A stretch of DNA of 64,000 bases, from NCBI GenBank assembly GCA_964429575.1, contig CAYSCX010000005.1, forward strand, positions 62,001-126,000, given 5' to 3'. This document shows positions 45,376-54,370 of this stretch, in pieces. The DNA comes from CAYSCX01 sp964429575. Its GTDB lineage: Bacteria; Desulfobacterota; Binatia; Binatales; Binataceae. Below the pieces are notes generated by a model. That model was not told the DNA's origin, did no database searches, and worked only from the letters and a program-made list of their open reading frames with translations. A program made the translations under genes and the position numbers. Position 1 is the stretch's first letter; every line of letters starts with the position of its first letter.

Positions 45376-48228
45376 ATGGCGAATGCTGAAAACCCTCTCA
45401 GAATATTGGAGCACTTCGGGCAGAGCGTTTGGCTCGATTACATCCGCCGCCATCTCCTGAGTTCCGCCGAGTATCGGCGCATGCTTACCGAGGACGGCCT
45501 CAAGGGAATGACGTCGAACCCGACCATCTTCGAAAAGGCGATCGGCGGCTCGACTGATTACGACGACCAGCTCAAGGAACTCGCGCCGTCCAATAAGAGC
45601 ATCGACGAAATCTACGAGGCGCTGTCGTTTACCGACATTCGGATGGCGTGCGACGCGCTGCGCCCGCTCTACGACCAGACGGGCGGTCTCGACGGTTTCG
45701 TGAGTTACGAGGTCTCGCCGCTTCTGTCGAACGATACGCAGGGAACCCTTGCCGCCGCGCGACGCTATTGGAAGGCGATCGCCCGGCCCAACTTGATGAT
45801 CAAGGTCCCAGCGACGCCCGCCGGCCTGCCCGCAATCGAGCAGCTACTTGCCGACGGCCTCAACATCAACATCACGTTGATGTTCTCGATCAAGCATTAC
45901 CAGGCGGTAGCCGAAGCCTACCTTCGCGGACTCGAGCGCCGCGCGACGCAAGGCAAACCGCTCGATAGAAGCGCCTCGGTGGCGAGTGTATTCGTGAGCC
46001 GCGTCGAAACGCTGGTGGACAAGCGCCTTGATGAGAAGCTCAAGGCGCGACCCGATGAGGCGGTCGCAGCGTTGCGTGGTTCTTCGGCCGTAGCCAACTC
46101 GCAGCTGATCTACGAAAAGTTCAAATCAATCTTCTCGAGCGACAGGTTCAAGGCGCTCGAGCAGAAAGGGGCACGTGTGCAGCGCCCGCTGTGGGCATCG
46201 ACCGGCACCAAGAATCCAGCCTACAGCGATATCAAGTACGTGCAGGAACTGATCGGGCCGCACACCGTCAACACGATGCCTCCGGCGACGATGGATGCGT
46301 ATCGCGATCACGGCACGCCGCGCGCGACGCTCGAAGAAGGGATCGATGATGCCCGCCGCACCGTCGAGCAGCTCGCGCGGGCAGGCATCGATCTCAACGT
46401 GATCGGCGAAGAGCTCCAGGACGAAGGCGTCAAGCTGTTTGCGAAATCCTTCGAGGATCTCCGCGACGTAATCTCTGCGCGGCGCAAGGCCCTGGTGGCG
46501 GGCGCGTTCGATCGCCAGACCATTCACGCCCCGGGGTACCAGAAACAGATCCAGGCGATGTACGACGAGCTCGACAAGAAGGAATTTCCTGCGCGGCTGT
46601 GGCGCAAGGATCCTGCCCTTTGGAAGAGTGATGGCGGCCACGAGGCGATCATCCGCAACGCCCTCGGCTGGCTCACCGTGCCCGAGATGATGACCGAGCA
46701 AGCGGACAATCTGCGCGCGTTTGCCAATGAGGTCCGCAGCGACGGCATCCGCGACGTTGTGCTGCTCGGAATGGGCGGCTCGAGCCTTTGCCCGGAGCTT
46801 TTCGCTCGCACCTTCCCGAGCGCGCCGGGCTACCCGCGCCTGCAGGTGCTCGATTCGACCGTCCCAGGCGTGATTCGCGCGGTCGAGAAGGCGATCGATC
46901 CAACCAAGACGCTATTCATCGTCTCGAGCAAATCTGGCGGCACCATCGAGACGCTGTCGCACTACAAGTCGTTCTTCGAAATCGTAAAGCAAAAGTCCAG
47001 GGAGCCCGGACGCAATTTCATTGCGATCACCGACCCGGGCACCGGCCTCGAAAAGATCGCGCGCGAGAATGGATTCCGCCGCGTGTTTTTGAATCCACAC
47101 GATATCGGCGGAAGATACTCGGCGCTGTCCTATTTCGGGCTGGTGCCCGCGGCGCTGATTGGCATGGACGTACCAACGCTGCTCGATCGTGCGATTCGTA
47201 TGGTGCACAGTTCCGCCGGATGTTTGCGGGTGCCTGAAAACGCGGGCGTGAGCCTCGGCGGTGCGCTCGGGACCATCAAGAAGGCAGGGCGCGACAAAGT
47301 CACCTTCATCGTTTCGCCGTCGATTGGTGCATTCGGGCTGTGGGTGGAGCAGCTGATCGCGGAGAGCACCGGCAAGGAGGGAACCGGCCTGGTTCCGATT
47401 TGCGACGAACCGCTGGTAGATGCGAAGTGCTACGCGAAGGACCGCGTGTTCGCGTACTTGCGGCTCGCGGCGGCAGTCGATGCCGCGCAGGATCGGGCTG
47501 TCGAGGCGCTCAAGCAAAGCGGCGCACCCGTGGTTACGATCTCGGTCGGCGAGAAGATCGACCTCGGCGAGGAATTCATGCGTTGGGAGATCGCGACCGC
47601 AACCGCGGGTTCGATTATCGGCATCGACGCGTTCGATCAGCCGAATGTGCAGGAGAGCAAGGACAACACCAACCGGCTCCTCAAGCAATTCGAGCAGTCG
47701 GGAAAGCTTGTAGCACCCGCGCCCGACGCCGAAAGCGGGGACCTCGCGGTGTACGTCGGCGCGGAGGTGAAGGAGGCGACGGCCGGTGCGCAGGGATTTG
47801 GCGGCGTGTTGCGTGGATTCGTGAAACTCGCCCGGCCCGGCGATTATCTCGCGGCCATGGCGTACGTGGTACCGAGTCCGATGGTAGAGCGCGATATTGC
47901 GGCGGTTCGCGCGGCGGCGATAGAGCGATGCGGAATCGCGACGACATTCGGGTATGGTCCGCGCTTTCTGCATTCGACCGGGCAACTTCACAAGGGCGGT
48001 CCGAACACGGGGCTTTTCCTGCAGATCACGCAGGACCATCCGGACAAGATCGCGATTCCGGGTGAACCTTACGACTTCGCGATTCTGCATCAGGCCCAGC
48101 ACCTCGGCGACTTTCAATCACTGGAGACCCATGGGCGCCGTGTCATTCGGGTGCATCTGAAGGGTGCCGATCCGGCCGCTGCGCTCGGAACTCTTAAGAC
48201 TGCCTTGATCGATGCGATGGGAAAGTAG
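45376..48228 (+). CDS. Bifunctional transaldolase / glucose-6-phosphate isomerase
   Basis: 950 residues combining two enzymes. Residues about 1-370 are transaldolase: GLKGMTSNPTIFEKAI, SYEVSPLLSNDTQGTLAAAR, the Schiff-base Lys in NLMIKVPAT (about 142) and NINITLMFS. Residues about 410-945 are glucose-6-phosphate isomerase: VVLLGMGGSSLCPELFA, IVSSKSGGTIETLS, DIGGRYSALSYFGLVPAAL and a late QITQDHPDKIAIPGEPYDF. The fusion, flanked by tkt and pgl, links the non-oxidative pentose-phosphate pathway with upper glycolysis in one polypeptide. Such fusions occur in scattered bacteria. No frameshift is seen and both active sites look complete. Confidence 0.95.
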   Translation: MANAENPLRILEHFGQSVWLDYIRRHLLSSAEYRRMLTEDGLKGMTSNPTIFEKAIGGSTDYDDQLKELAPSNKSIDEIYEALSFTDIRMACDALRPLYDQTGGLDGFVSYEVSPLLSNDTQGTLAAARRYWKAIARPNLMIKVPATPAGLPAIEQLLADGLNINITLMFSIKHYQAVAEAYLRGLERRATQGKPLDRSASVASVFVSRVETLVDKRLDEKLKARPDEAVAALRGSSAVANSQLIYEKFKSIFSSDRFKALEQKGARVQRPLWASTGTKNPAYSDIKYVQELIGPHTVNTMPPATMDAYRDHGTPRATLEEGIDDARRTVEQLARAGIDLNVIGEELQDEGVKLFAKSFEDLRDVISARRKALVAGAFDRQTIHAPGYQKQIQAMYDELDKKEFPARLWRKDPALWKSDGGHEAIIRNALGWLTVPEMMTEQADNLRAFANEVRSDGIRDVVLLGMGGSSLCPELFARTFPSAPGYPRLQVLDSTVPGVIRAVEKAIDPTKTLFIVSSKSGGTIETLSHYKSFFEIVKQKSREPGRNFIAITDPGTGLEKIARENGFRRVFLNPHDIGGRYSALSYFGLVPAALIGMDVPTLLDRAIRMVHSSAGCLRVPENAGVSLGGALGTIKKAGRDKVTFIVSPSIGAFGLWVEQLIAESTGKEGTGLVPICDEPLVDAKCYAKDRVFAYLRLAAAVDAAQDRAVEALKQSGAPVVTISVGEKIDLGEEFMRWEIATATAGSIIGIDAFDQPNVQESKDNTNRLLKQFEQSGKLVAPAPDAESGDLAVYVGAEVKEATAGAQGFGGVLRGFVKLARPGDYLAAMAYVVPSPMVERDIAAVRAAAIERCGIATTFGYGPRFLHSTGQLHKGGPNTGLFLQITQDHPDKIAIPGEPYDFAILHQAQHLGDFQSLETHGRRVIRVHLKGADPAAALGTLKTALIDAMGK

Positions 48229-48255
48229 CGGAGCCGGCGGCCAAAGGCACGCGAC

Positions 48256-48999
48256 ATGAGCAGTCCACATATTCAAGTACTTGACGACGCGCGATCATTG
48301 TACGTGCGCGGGGCGGAAGAGATCGCGCATATTGCCGGGGAGGCGATCTGTACGCATGGCGAGTTCAGGCTGTGCCTCGCTGGAGGGTCAACACCCGCCG
48401 CAACTTACGAATTGCTCGCGACGCGCTTCAGCCACAGCATCGATTGGAGCGAGGTGCAGTTCTTTTGGGGCGACGAACGGTGCGTACCACCTGATCATCC
48501 GGCGTCCAACTTCGGCATGGCGCATCGAACCCTGCTCGCATCGCTGCCGCTCCGTCCGGAGCAGGTGCACCGAATATCCGGCGAAATCGCGCCCGCCGAA
48601 GGCGCTGCACTTTACGAGCAGGAACTGAAGCGCGCATTCTCGTTAGGCGCCGCAGAGTTTCCGCGGTTCGATCTTGTTCTGCTCGGTCTCGGCGAGAACC
48701 GCCACACCGCGTCGCTATTTCCCGGCAACGCCGCGATCCGCGAGTCGCGCCGGCTTGCCGTCGCGGTAGAGGTTGACGCGGAGCAACCCAACCGCATCAC
48801 CATTACGCCGCCGGTCATCAACAGTGCCCAGCGCGTCATGTTCCTGGTCGCGGGAGATTCGAAGGCGGACGCGGTGCGTGATGTGATCTCTGGACCGCGC
48901 GATCCCGGCCGATTCCCTGCGCAGATCGTCGCGCCGGCCAACGGCGAGATCATCTGGCTGCTCGATCGCGCCGCAGCGAAGTTCCTGCCCGAACGTTGA
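48256..48999 (+). CDS. pgl: 6-phosphogluconolactonase
   Basis: Hydrolyses 6-phosphogluconolactone in the oxidative pentose-phosphate pathway. 247 residues of the DevB/SOL type. Motifs: LCLAGGSTPAATYELLA, VQFFWGDERCVPPDHPASNFGMA, DLVLLGLGENRHTASLFPGN and the late RVMFLVAGDSKADAV. The canonical G-x-DGHTASLFPG has GENRHTASLFPG here, so the Asp-Gly before His is changed to Asn-Arg. It follows tal-pgi by 27 bases. zwf and gnd are absent from the window, so the oxidative branch is only partly represented here. Confidence 0.93.
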   Translation: MSSPHIQVLDDARSLYVRGAEEIAHIAGEAICTHGEFRLCLAGGSTPAATYELLATRFSHSIDWSEVQFFWGDERCVPPDHPASNFGMAHRTLLASLPLRPEQVHRISGEIAPAEGAALYEQELKRAFSLGAAEFPRFDLVLLGLGENRHTASLFPGNAAIRESRRLAVAVEVDAEQPNRITITPPVINSAQRVMFLVAGDSKADAVRDVISGPRDPGRFPAQIVAPANGEIIWLLDRAAAKFLPER

Positions 49000-49046
49000 G
49001 ACCGCTGGCTCGACAGCCACACGCCGGCGGCTGCTAGATTAGGCTC

Positions 49047-49595
49047 ATGCTGCGCTTTGCCGCACGCCACTTCACCGCCATCCTGCTGTTGGGCGTGCTT
49101 GGCTGGTGGACAGTGTATTACCTGCCGGGCACGCCATCGTTTACAGTTCTACAGCTGAAACGTGCGATCGACGCGCGCAGCGGCCAACAAGCGGCGAACT
49201 ATGTGGATTTCGCCAGCGTGGTGCGAACCGCCGGGTATGAAATGGTCAAGAAGCGCGGCGGCGGTGATCCATTCGGTCAGCTGCTCGGCAAGGGGGCGAT
49301 CGATTTGTTCACCGGGCCGATGGCGGGGATCGTCCGCGCGTGGGCGGTGCAGCGGGTGGATGAAGGGTCGCGCGACGTGCAGATGCCCGCAGCCGCGGTG
49401 GCGGGTGCAATCGTCTTGATGCATCGCGATGGTGACACTGCGGCGACCGCCTTCGATGACCGCCGCGGTCGCAAGTGGGACATTCGAATGGCGCGCGGGA
49501 GCGATGGCCGTTGGCGGATCACCGAAGTTCGCAACATCGACGAGCTTCTCCGTGATTTGCAGATGCGCGAAAGCCGTCGCGAGCCACCGCACTAA
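49047..49595 (+). CDS. DUF2939 family protein
   Basis: 182 residues. One N-terminal membrane anchor (ILLLGVLGWWTVYYL) is followed by the family's opening PGTPSFTVLQLKRAIDARSGQQAANYVDF, where a chain-elongation-like helix precedes the conserved YVDF. The C-terminal half has FDDRRGRKWDIRMARGSDGRWRITEVRN, a small beta region resembling lipocalin or DUF-type lipid or polymer binders. The role is unknown; the protein is probably on the periplasmic side of the inner membrane. It lies 47 bases after pgl and 181 bases before the AsmA-like gene; that spacer holds nothing clear. Confidence 0.75.
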   Translation: MLRFAARHFTAILLLGVLGWWTVYYLPGTPSFTVLQLKRAIDARSGQQAANYVDFASVVRTAGYEMVKKRGGGDPFGQLLGKGAIDLFTGPMAGIVRAWAVQRVDEGSRDVQMPAAAVAGAIVLMHRDGDTAATAFDDRRGRKWDIRMARGSDGRWRITEVRNIDELLRDLQMRESRREPPH

Positions 49596-49776
49596 CGCGC
49601 CGCGCGTTTACCACCAAATCGTTGACCGCTAAACTTGAACATGCGCGCCCGGACGATCGCGCTCGGCCGCGCATCCGTTTGAACACCTCGATGCTAGGAT
49701 TGCGTGGAGATTGCACGCCTGTGGCGTGCCGCCGCGCGCGCCGCGCAGTCCGCCGGAACTTCGGGCCCACTTCAGA

Positions 49777-52700
49777 ATGAGGATATTCTCGCATCGCTAC
49801 CTCCGCATCGCAGCGCTCGCGGTGGCCGGACTGATCATTTTCGCCGGCTTCGCAGCGGCGCTCATCTTGTGGAACCAGGACAAGATCATCGCGTCGCTGC
49901 TCGCTTCGGTGAAGGAGAGAACCGGCGCCGAAATCAGCGCGCGCTCGGCCGCGTTCAGGATTCGCAGCGGGCTGGTCATCGTGCTCGATGAGCCCACAGT
50001 GGTCGCGGGCGGACGCGAGGTCGTGAAGCTCGAATCGCTGCGCGTGGTATTGGGGTGGCGTGCGATCATCTTCAATCGTGGATTGCCGCTCCGTTCGCTG
50101 ATTCTCGAACGTCCCCAGCTCGTCGTAGCCGCACAGGAGTTTGCGGCCAGCGAGACCGCATGGCGCCATCCGGGCGAACGAACGCTCCAGGAGTTGTTAG
50201 GCCAGCTCGAATGGCTTTCGGCAGCGACGCGGCGGATCGAAGTCGTCGACGCCGTCGTGCGCGATGACCAGGGCGAGCTGGTCTGCGATGACCTCGACGC
50301 AGTCGCGTACAAGATGCGCGGGGATTGGAACCGCTGGCGCGTGGGATTCAACGCCTCAGCCGCGCGTCCGCCGGTCGAGGGTCTCCGGCTCTCGGGCGAT
50401 GTCACGCTCGGTTACTCCGGCTCGGAATCCGAGGACGCGATTGCAAAAGGAAAGCTCTGGTTTTGGGAGGCGCCGGTCGACCTGCTCGATTCTCCGCGGA
50501 TCAAACCAAGTGGACAGCTCCAGGGCGTGATCGAGATCAACGTGACGCGGGACGGCGCCGCGCGCGGCAACGTTCAGTTCGATGTTCACCGGCTCGTAGT
50601 TCGCGGGGACGCGGTCGGTGCGGCGCTTGACCTCGGCGACTTTACGCTGCGGGCCTCGTTCAAAGCGTCTGCCCGCCAATACCAACTCACCGATCTAACC
50701 CTGGCGAATCCCGATCGTCAGGTGATCGGCGGCCAGCTCACGATCGATGAACCTTATTCGGCGAATCCAAATGTCGCGATCACGGTGAGCGGTTTCGAAA
50801 TCGACGTCGCCAAGGCGAAGCAACGGATCGATGCCGCGACCGGCGTGCCGCGCGAAATCAAAGACGCGCTGGTCGCGATTGAGTCGGGAACCGTCACGAT
50901 TGAAAGCGCATCACTCGCGGCGACGAGCGCGAAATGGCGCGCGGCCGAGCCCGAGCTGCTGCGGCGCGGCCTGGTTTTGAATGCGACCCTGAGCAACATC
51001 GCGATACAGCCTCCCGCGAAAACCAAGTTGCCAGCGGTGCAACGCTTGTCAGCCCGCGTCGCATTTGAAAAAGGCGCGCTTACGGTTACTCAAGGCAGCG
51101 CGCGCGTCGGCACTTCGACCGTGGAGGCGCTACGCGCGAAGGCGAGCTTCCCCGCCAGCGGTGACGGAATCGCGTACGACGTCACGGTTCGCGGCGACGC
51201 GGTGCTCGACGAGCTTCTCCCGGCGATCGAACACGAGCTTGCAACCCGGAAGATGGAAGTGTCGGACCGCTTCAGGTCGCTTTCCGGGCGAATGCGGTTC
51301 GACGTGCAGGCCGCCGGTCGAATGCGCGAAGGTCGTGCTGAAGCACCGCAACGCTATGCGCTTCGGCTCGAGCCTCGCAACGCACGCCTCGAGCTCAAGG
51401 AACCACCGAGTGCCGTCGAGATAACCAGCGGAACCCTCCTGCTTGATCCGGACTCGGTGAAAGTCAACCAGTTCGTAGCAAACGATCGCAGCGGAACTGC
51501 ACGCATCAACGGGGACTTGAAGCTCACTGCGAACGGCCCGAGCGCGAAGGGGATCGATGTCGAGCTCCACGCGATCCTGGCGCAAGATTGGCTTCCCCTG
51601 GTCGTCGATCCCGCCGCACTCATGCCGAGCGGCCCAATGAGCGGAAGCATTTCGGTCCGAAACGATCCGGGGGTGGCCGGCCGCTTCCACGTGAACGGCG
51701 AGCTGGTACTCAGCGACGGGAGCGTCCAGCTGGGCTTTCTGCGCGCACCAATCGTCACCAAGACCGCAACTTTCAAGTTCACCGAACACAACCTCGATCT
51801 TCAAATGACACAAGCGACGCTCGAAGACTCGCCCATCGACTTTCGTCTGGTCGTCGCGGATCTCAGCAAGCCTGTGCTCGAGATTTATGCGACGGTCGAT
51901 CAGCTGGACTTCGAGGCGATGAAGTTCGTCAAGATGCCATGGTCACCGCGCAGCAAATCGGGTTTCTTCGACGTCGCGGCGAAGGGGCATATCGAGATCA
52001 GGAAGGGCAACCTGGCCGCGTTCCAGATGTCGCAAGTCAAGACTGATTTCGTCACCCATAGAGGTGACTGGCGCGTGTACAACTACAGCGCCGTGTCGTA
52101 CCGCGGTCAGATGAACATCGATTTGAGCGGCCGCAAGAAGGATTTCTGGCTGCACATGAAGGGAACCATCAAGGGCATGGAGGCCGGCCCGCTGTTCCAA
52201 CTATCCAACCCGAATGCGGAACCCGTCATGGTCGGCAAGATGGATCTCATGGCCGACCTGTGGGCAGACACCGGAGAAGAATTCTTCAAGACGCTGGCTG
52301 GGACCGCGTCGATCACCGCCCGGGATGGGCGGCTTAATCGGTTAACACTACTCTCGCGGATGCTTGAGTTTGTCGACTTGAAAAGTTGGCTGACTGCCAG
52401 GTTCCCGGATCCTCGCCTGGCCGGCCTGCCGTTCGACTTGGTTCTTGCAGACCTGAAGGGGAACCGGGGCAACTTTTGGACGGACAATTTCTTGCTCCAC
52501 GGCCCCGCGATGGAGATCTCGGCGCTCGGCAGCATCGACATCGGCGACAGCAAATTGAACATGGAAATTGGCATGTCGCCATTTCGAACGGTGAACTGGC
52601 TCATCGAACAGGTTCCGCTGATCGGCTCGAACGTCGCAGAAGGCACCGGCCATCTGGTCGCGGCGTACTTTCAGGTCTCGGGTCCGATTAGCGATCCTAC

Positions 52701-52794
52701 CGTCGTGCCAAAGCCGATAACCTCTGCCGCCGCTTTCTTCAAGAAATTCTTCAGCATTCCGGTCAACGTGGTACGTCCAAAAACCATAAAGTGA
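49777..52794 (+). CDS. AsmA-like / TamB-superfamily envelope protein
   Basis: 1005 residues. One membrane helix at about 9-30 (IAALAVAGLIIFAGFAAALILW) is followed by a very long repetitive beta region with the AsmA pattern: short amphipathic strands ending in polar turns, no cysteines of note. The C-terminal AsmA_2-like domain contains GTASITARDGRLNRLTLLSRMLEFVD and NFWTDNFLLHGPAMEISALGSID, and ends GPISDPTVVPKPITSAAAFFKKFF. AsmA-type proteins are proposed to bridge inner and outer membrane and carry phospholipids, which would fit the mlaD/mlaF genes near the right edge. The start is ATG 49777, just before the membrane helix. Its TGA overlaps the next gene. Confidence 0.85.
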   Translation: MRIFSHRYLRIAALAVAGLIIFAGFAAALILWNQDKIIASLLASVKERTGAEISARSAAFRIRSGLVIVLDEPTVVAGGREVVKLESLRVVLGWRAIIFNRGLPLRSLILERPQLVVAAQEFAASETAWRHPGERTLQELLGQLEWLSAATRRIEVVDAVVRDDQGELVCDDLDAVAYKMRGDWNRWRVGFNASAARPPVEGLRLSGDVTLGYSGSESEDAIAKGKLWFWEAPVDLLDSPRIKPSGQLQGVIEINVTRDGAARGNVQFDVHRLVVRGDAVGAALDLGDFTLRASFKASARQYQLTDLTLANPDRQVIGGQLTIDEPYSANPNVAITVSGFEIDVAKAKQRIDAATGVPREIKDALVAIESGTVTIESASLAATSAKWRAAEPELLRRGLVLNATLSNIAIQPPAKTKLPAVQRLSARVAFEKGALTVTQGSARVGTSTVEALRAKASFPASGDGIAYDVTVRGDAVLDELLPAIEHELATRKMEVSDRFRSLSGRMRFDVQAAGRMREGRAEAPQRYALRLEPRNARLELKEPPSAVEITSGTLLLDPDSVKVNQFVANDRSGTARINGDLKLTANGPSAKGIDVELHAILAQDWLPLVVDPAALMPSGPMSGSISVRNDPGVAGRFHVNGELVLSDGSVQLGFLRAPIVTKTATFKFTEHNLDLQMTQATLEDSPIDFRLVVADLSKPVLEIYATVDQLDFEAMKFVKMPWSPRSKSGFFDVAAKGHIEIRKGNLAAFQMSQVKTDFVTHRGDWRVYNYSAVSYRGQMNIDLSGRKKDFWLHMKGTIKGMEAGPLFQLSNPNAEPVMVGKMDLMADLWADTGEEFFKTLAGTASITARDGRLNRLTLLSRMLEFVDLKSWLTARFPDPRLAGLPFDLVLADLKGNRGNFWTDNFLLHGPAMEISALGSIDIGDSKLNMEIGMSPFRTVNWLIEQVPLIGSNVAEGTGHLVAAYFQVSGPISDPTVVPKPITSAAAFFKKFFSIPVNVVRPKTIK

Positions 52795-53495
52795 CGCGCC
52801 GTCCAACCCTGGTCGTGTTCTGCCGCGAACCGGTGGCAGGGCGCACCAAGACTCGGCTGATCGGACCACTCAGCGCGCGCGGCACCGCGGCGTTTGCCGA
52901 CGCGTTTATCAACGACACGCTCGCGAAGGCGCGCGCGATGCAGCCCCGGCGCCTCGTGATCGCAGCGAATGCCCGCCGGCGCGCGGCCGCGAGTCAATAC
53001 TTCAGGCGGCTTGCGCGCAAATACCGCACCGAGCTGATCGACCAGGGCCGCGGCGATCTGGGCCGCCGAATGGCGCGAGCACTCGCTCCCTTTGCACAGG
53101 AAGGCGCGCTCTTGCTCGGTACTGACGTTCCTTCGTTGCCGCGCGCCGCGTTGAAAAAGCTTGTGTCACTTCTCAATCGATGCCGGGTCGTCGTCGCTCC
53201 GAGCCTCGACGGTGGCTACTATGCGATCGGAGTTCGCGGCGCGCTGCCGCCAGTGTTCGATCGCATGGCGTGGGGCGGTCCACGGGTGTTCGCGCAAACG
53301 CAGCGAAGACTCGATCGCGCGCATGTCCGGTACCAGATCGGACCGGCATGGTACGATGTCGATGAGTGGGGCGACCTCGCAGTGTTGCTCGAACATCTTA
53401 GGATCTTGACTGGGCGGCGCGGCGCCTCAACCCATCCGTGCCCGGCTACCGGCGCGCTCGCGAGGCGGCTTGGACTGCTTCCAGATCGCGGCTAG
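52791..53495 (+). CDS. DUF2064 / TIGR04282-type glycosyltransferase-like protein
   Basis: 234 residues from GTG 52791, overlapping the AsmA-like stop. The nucleotide-diphospho-sugar transferase fold is recognised from FCREPVAGRTKTRLIGPL near the N-terminus, LLGTDVPSLPRAAL (the DxP of the metal site) and APSLDGGYYAIGVRG. Relatives are annotated as arsenosugar biosynthesis-type glycosyltransferases, but most are not tied to arsenic. No arsenic genes (arsM, arsR, acr3) are nearby. The C-terminal 30 residues (STHPCPATGALARRLGLL) look disordered. Confidence 0.85.
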   Translation: MTRRPTLVVFCREPVAGRTKTRLIGPLSARGTAAFADAFINDTLAKARAMQPRRLVIAANARRRAAASQYFRRLARKYRTELIDQGRGDLGRRMARALAPFAQEGALLLGTDVPSLPRAALKKLVSLLNRCRVVVAPSLDGGYYAIGVRGALPPVFDRMAWGGPRVFAQTQRRLDRAHVRYQIGPAWYDVDEWGDLAVLLEHLRILTGRRGASTHPCPATGALARRLGLLPDRG

Positions 53496-53531
53496 ATTAC
53501 AGACTTGCCTTTTCGTTCTGCGGGCGCGCCG

Positions 53532-53780
53532 ATGATCGAACTTGTGCTTTATAGCAAGCGCGACTGCGAGCTGTGCCGCGAAATGGAAGAGCTGCTCGCG
53601 TCGGAGTTGTCAGGGGTTGGCGCCAGGCTCGAACGAATTGAAATCGACGGCGATCCGGAACTCGAGACGCGCTTTGGCATCGAAGTTCCGGTGCTGTTTG
53701 TGAACGGACGCAAGGCTTTCAAGTACCGGGTCGGCCGCCACGAACTTAGAAAGCGGCTTGCGAGGGAGGCGCGCCCCTAA
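53532..53780 (+). CDS. Glutaredoxin-like thioredoxin-fold protein
   Basis: 82 residues from ATG 53532. A short thioredoxin fold: strand 1 IELVLYSKRDCELCREMEEL with a C-x2-C active site (CELC), and cis-Pro in IEVPVLFVNGRKAFKYRVG. It belongs to the glutaredoxin-like DUF836 type, with no assigned partner. An upstream in-frame start at 53505 would add nine residues. Its TAA shares one base with the cutA ATG (53780), so the two are translationally coupled. Confidence 0.85.
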   Translation: MIELVLYSKRDCELCREMEELLASELSGVGARLERIEIDGDPELETRFGIEVPVLFVNGRKAFKYRVGRHELRKRLAREARP

Positions 53781-54115
53781 TGGCTTCGCGGCCTGCGTCG
53801 GCGCGGCTGGTCCTTGTAACCGCTTCCAGCGAAGAGGAAGCGGCTTCGATCGCTCGCGCGCTGGTCGCAGAACGTCTTGCGGCATGTGTCAACCTCGTCG
53901 GCCCCATGAGGTCGATTTACCGCTGGCAGGGAACCGTAGCGGACGAGCGCGAATACCTGCTGCTAATCAAGACCCGCGCGCGACTCTACTCGAAAGTCGA
54001 GAGACGCGTTAAGCAGCTTCACAGCTATCAAACGCCCGAAGTGATATCGCTTGAACTCCGCGAGGGATCCGCGCCGTATCTCAAGTGGCTCCTGGACTCG
54101 ACCACAACACGTTGA
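53780..54115 (+). CDS. cutA: Divalent-cation tolerance protein CutA
   Basis: 111 residues forming the trimeric ferredoxin-like CutA1 fold. Recognised from VTASSEEEAASIARALVAERLAACVNLV, the invariant SIYRWQG and EYLLLIKTRA, then LHSYQTPEVISLEL and the final YLKWLLDST. The Cys in the AACVN segment is conserved. CutA binds divalent metals such as copper; its cellular role is still debated. It overlaps the glutaredoxin-like gene by one base. Confidence 0.94.
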   Translation: MASRPASARLVLVTASSEEEAASIARALVAERLAACVNLVGPMRSIYRWQGTVADEREYLLLIKTRARLYSKVERRVKQLHSYQTPEVISLELREGSAPYLKWLLDSTTTR

Positions 54116-54125
54116 GCGCAGACGA

Positions 54126-54314
54126 ATGGGTGAGCAATTGAAAATCGCAATCTCGGGCGCCGGTGCAATCACCGATAGCGCGCACATCCCCGGGCGGCTC
54201 TCGCACCGCGGCCCAGACCCATGGGCGCCCGGACCGAGCTGGTTCTACGACCCCGTCGAGGCGTGCTACCGGTCGTCGCGATCGGGCGCGCGCGTCAACC
54301 TGCCTCTTGCGTGA
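54126..54314 (+). pseudogene. Remnant of a Gfo/Idh/MocA-type NAD(P)-dependent oxidoreductase (N-terminus only)
   Basis: From ATG 54126 the frame reads MGEQLKIAISGAGAITDSAH, the strand-turn-helix opening of a Gfo/Idh/MocA dinucleotide-binding fold, then IPGRLSHRGPDP. After about 25 residues the sequence turns into unrelated Pro/Ser/Arg-rich translation and stops at 54314 (62 codons), far short of the usual 330-380. Downstream bases belong to the hisC region. This looks like a truncated or deleted gene, not a functional short protein. It sits 10 bases after cutA. Confidence 0.6.
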
Positions 54315-54370
54315 CCCGCTCGATGGCGAAGCGCAAAGTCTCAGCTTCGTCCGCGCTCTCGCTGGCTCGG

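Noticed and set aside
46912..48117. Minus-strand frame of 401 codons
   Set aside because: Antisense to the glucose-6-phosphate isomerase domain; no motifs.
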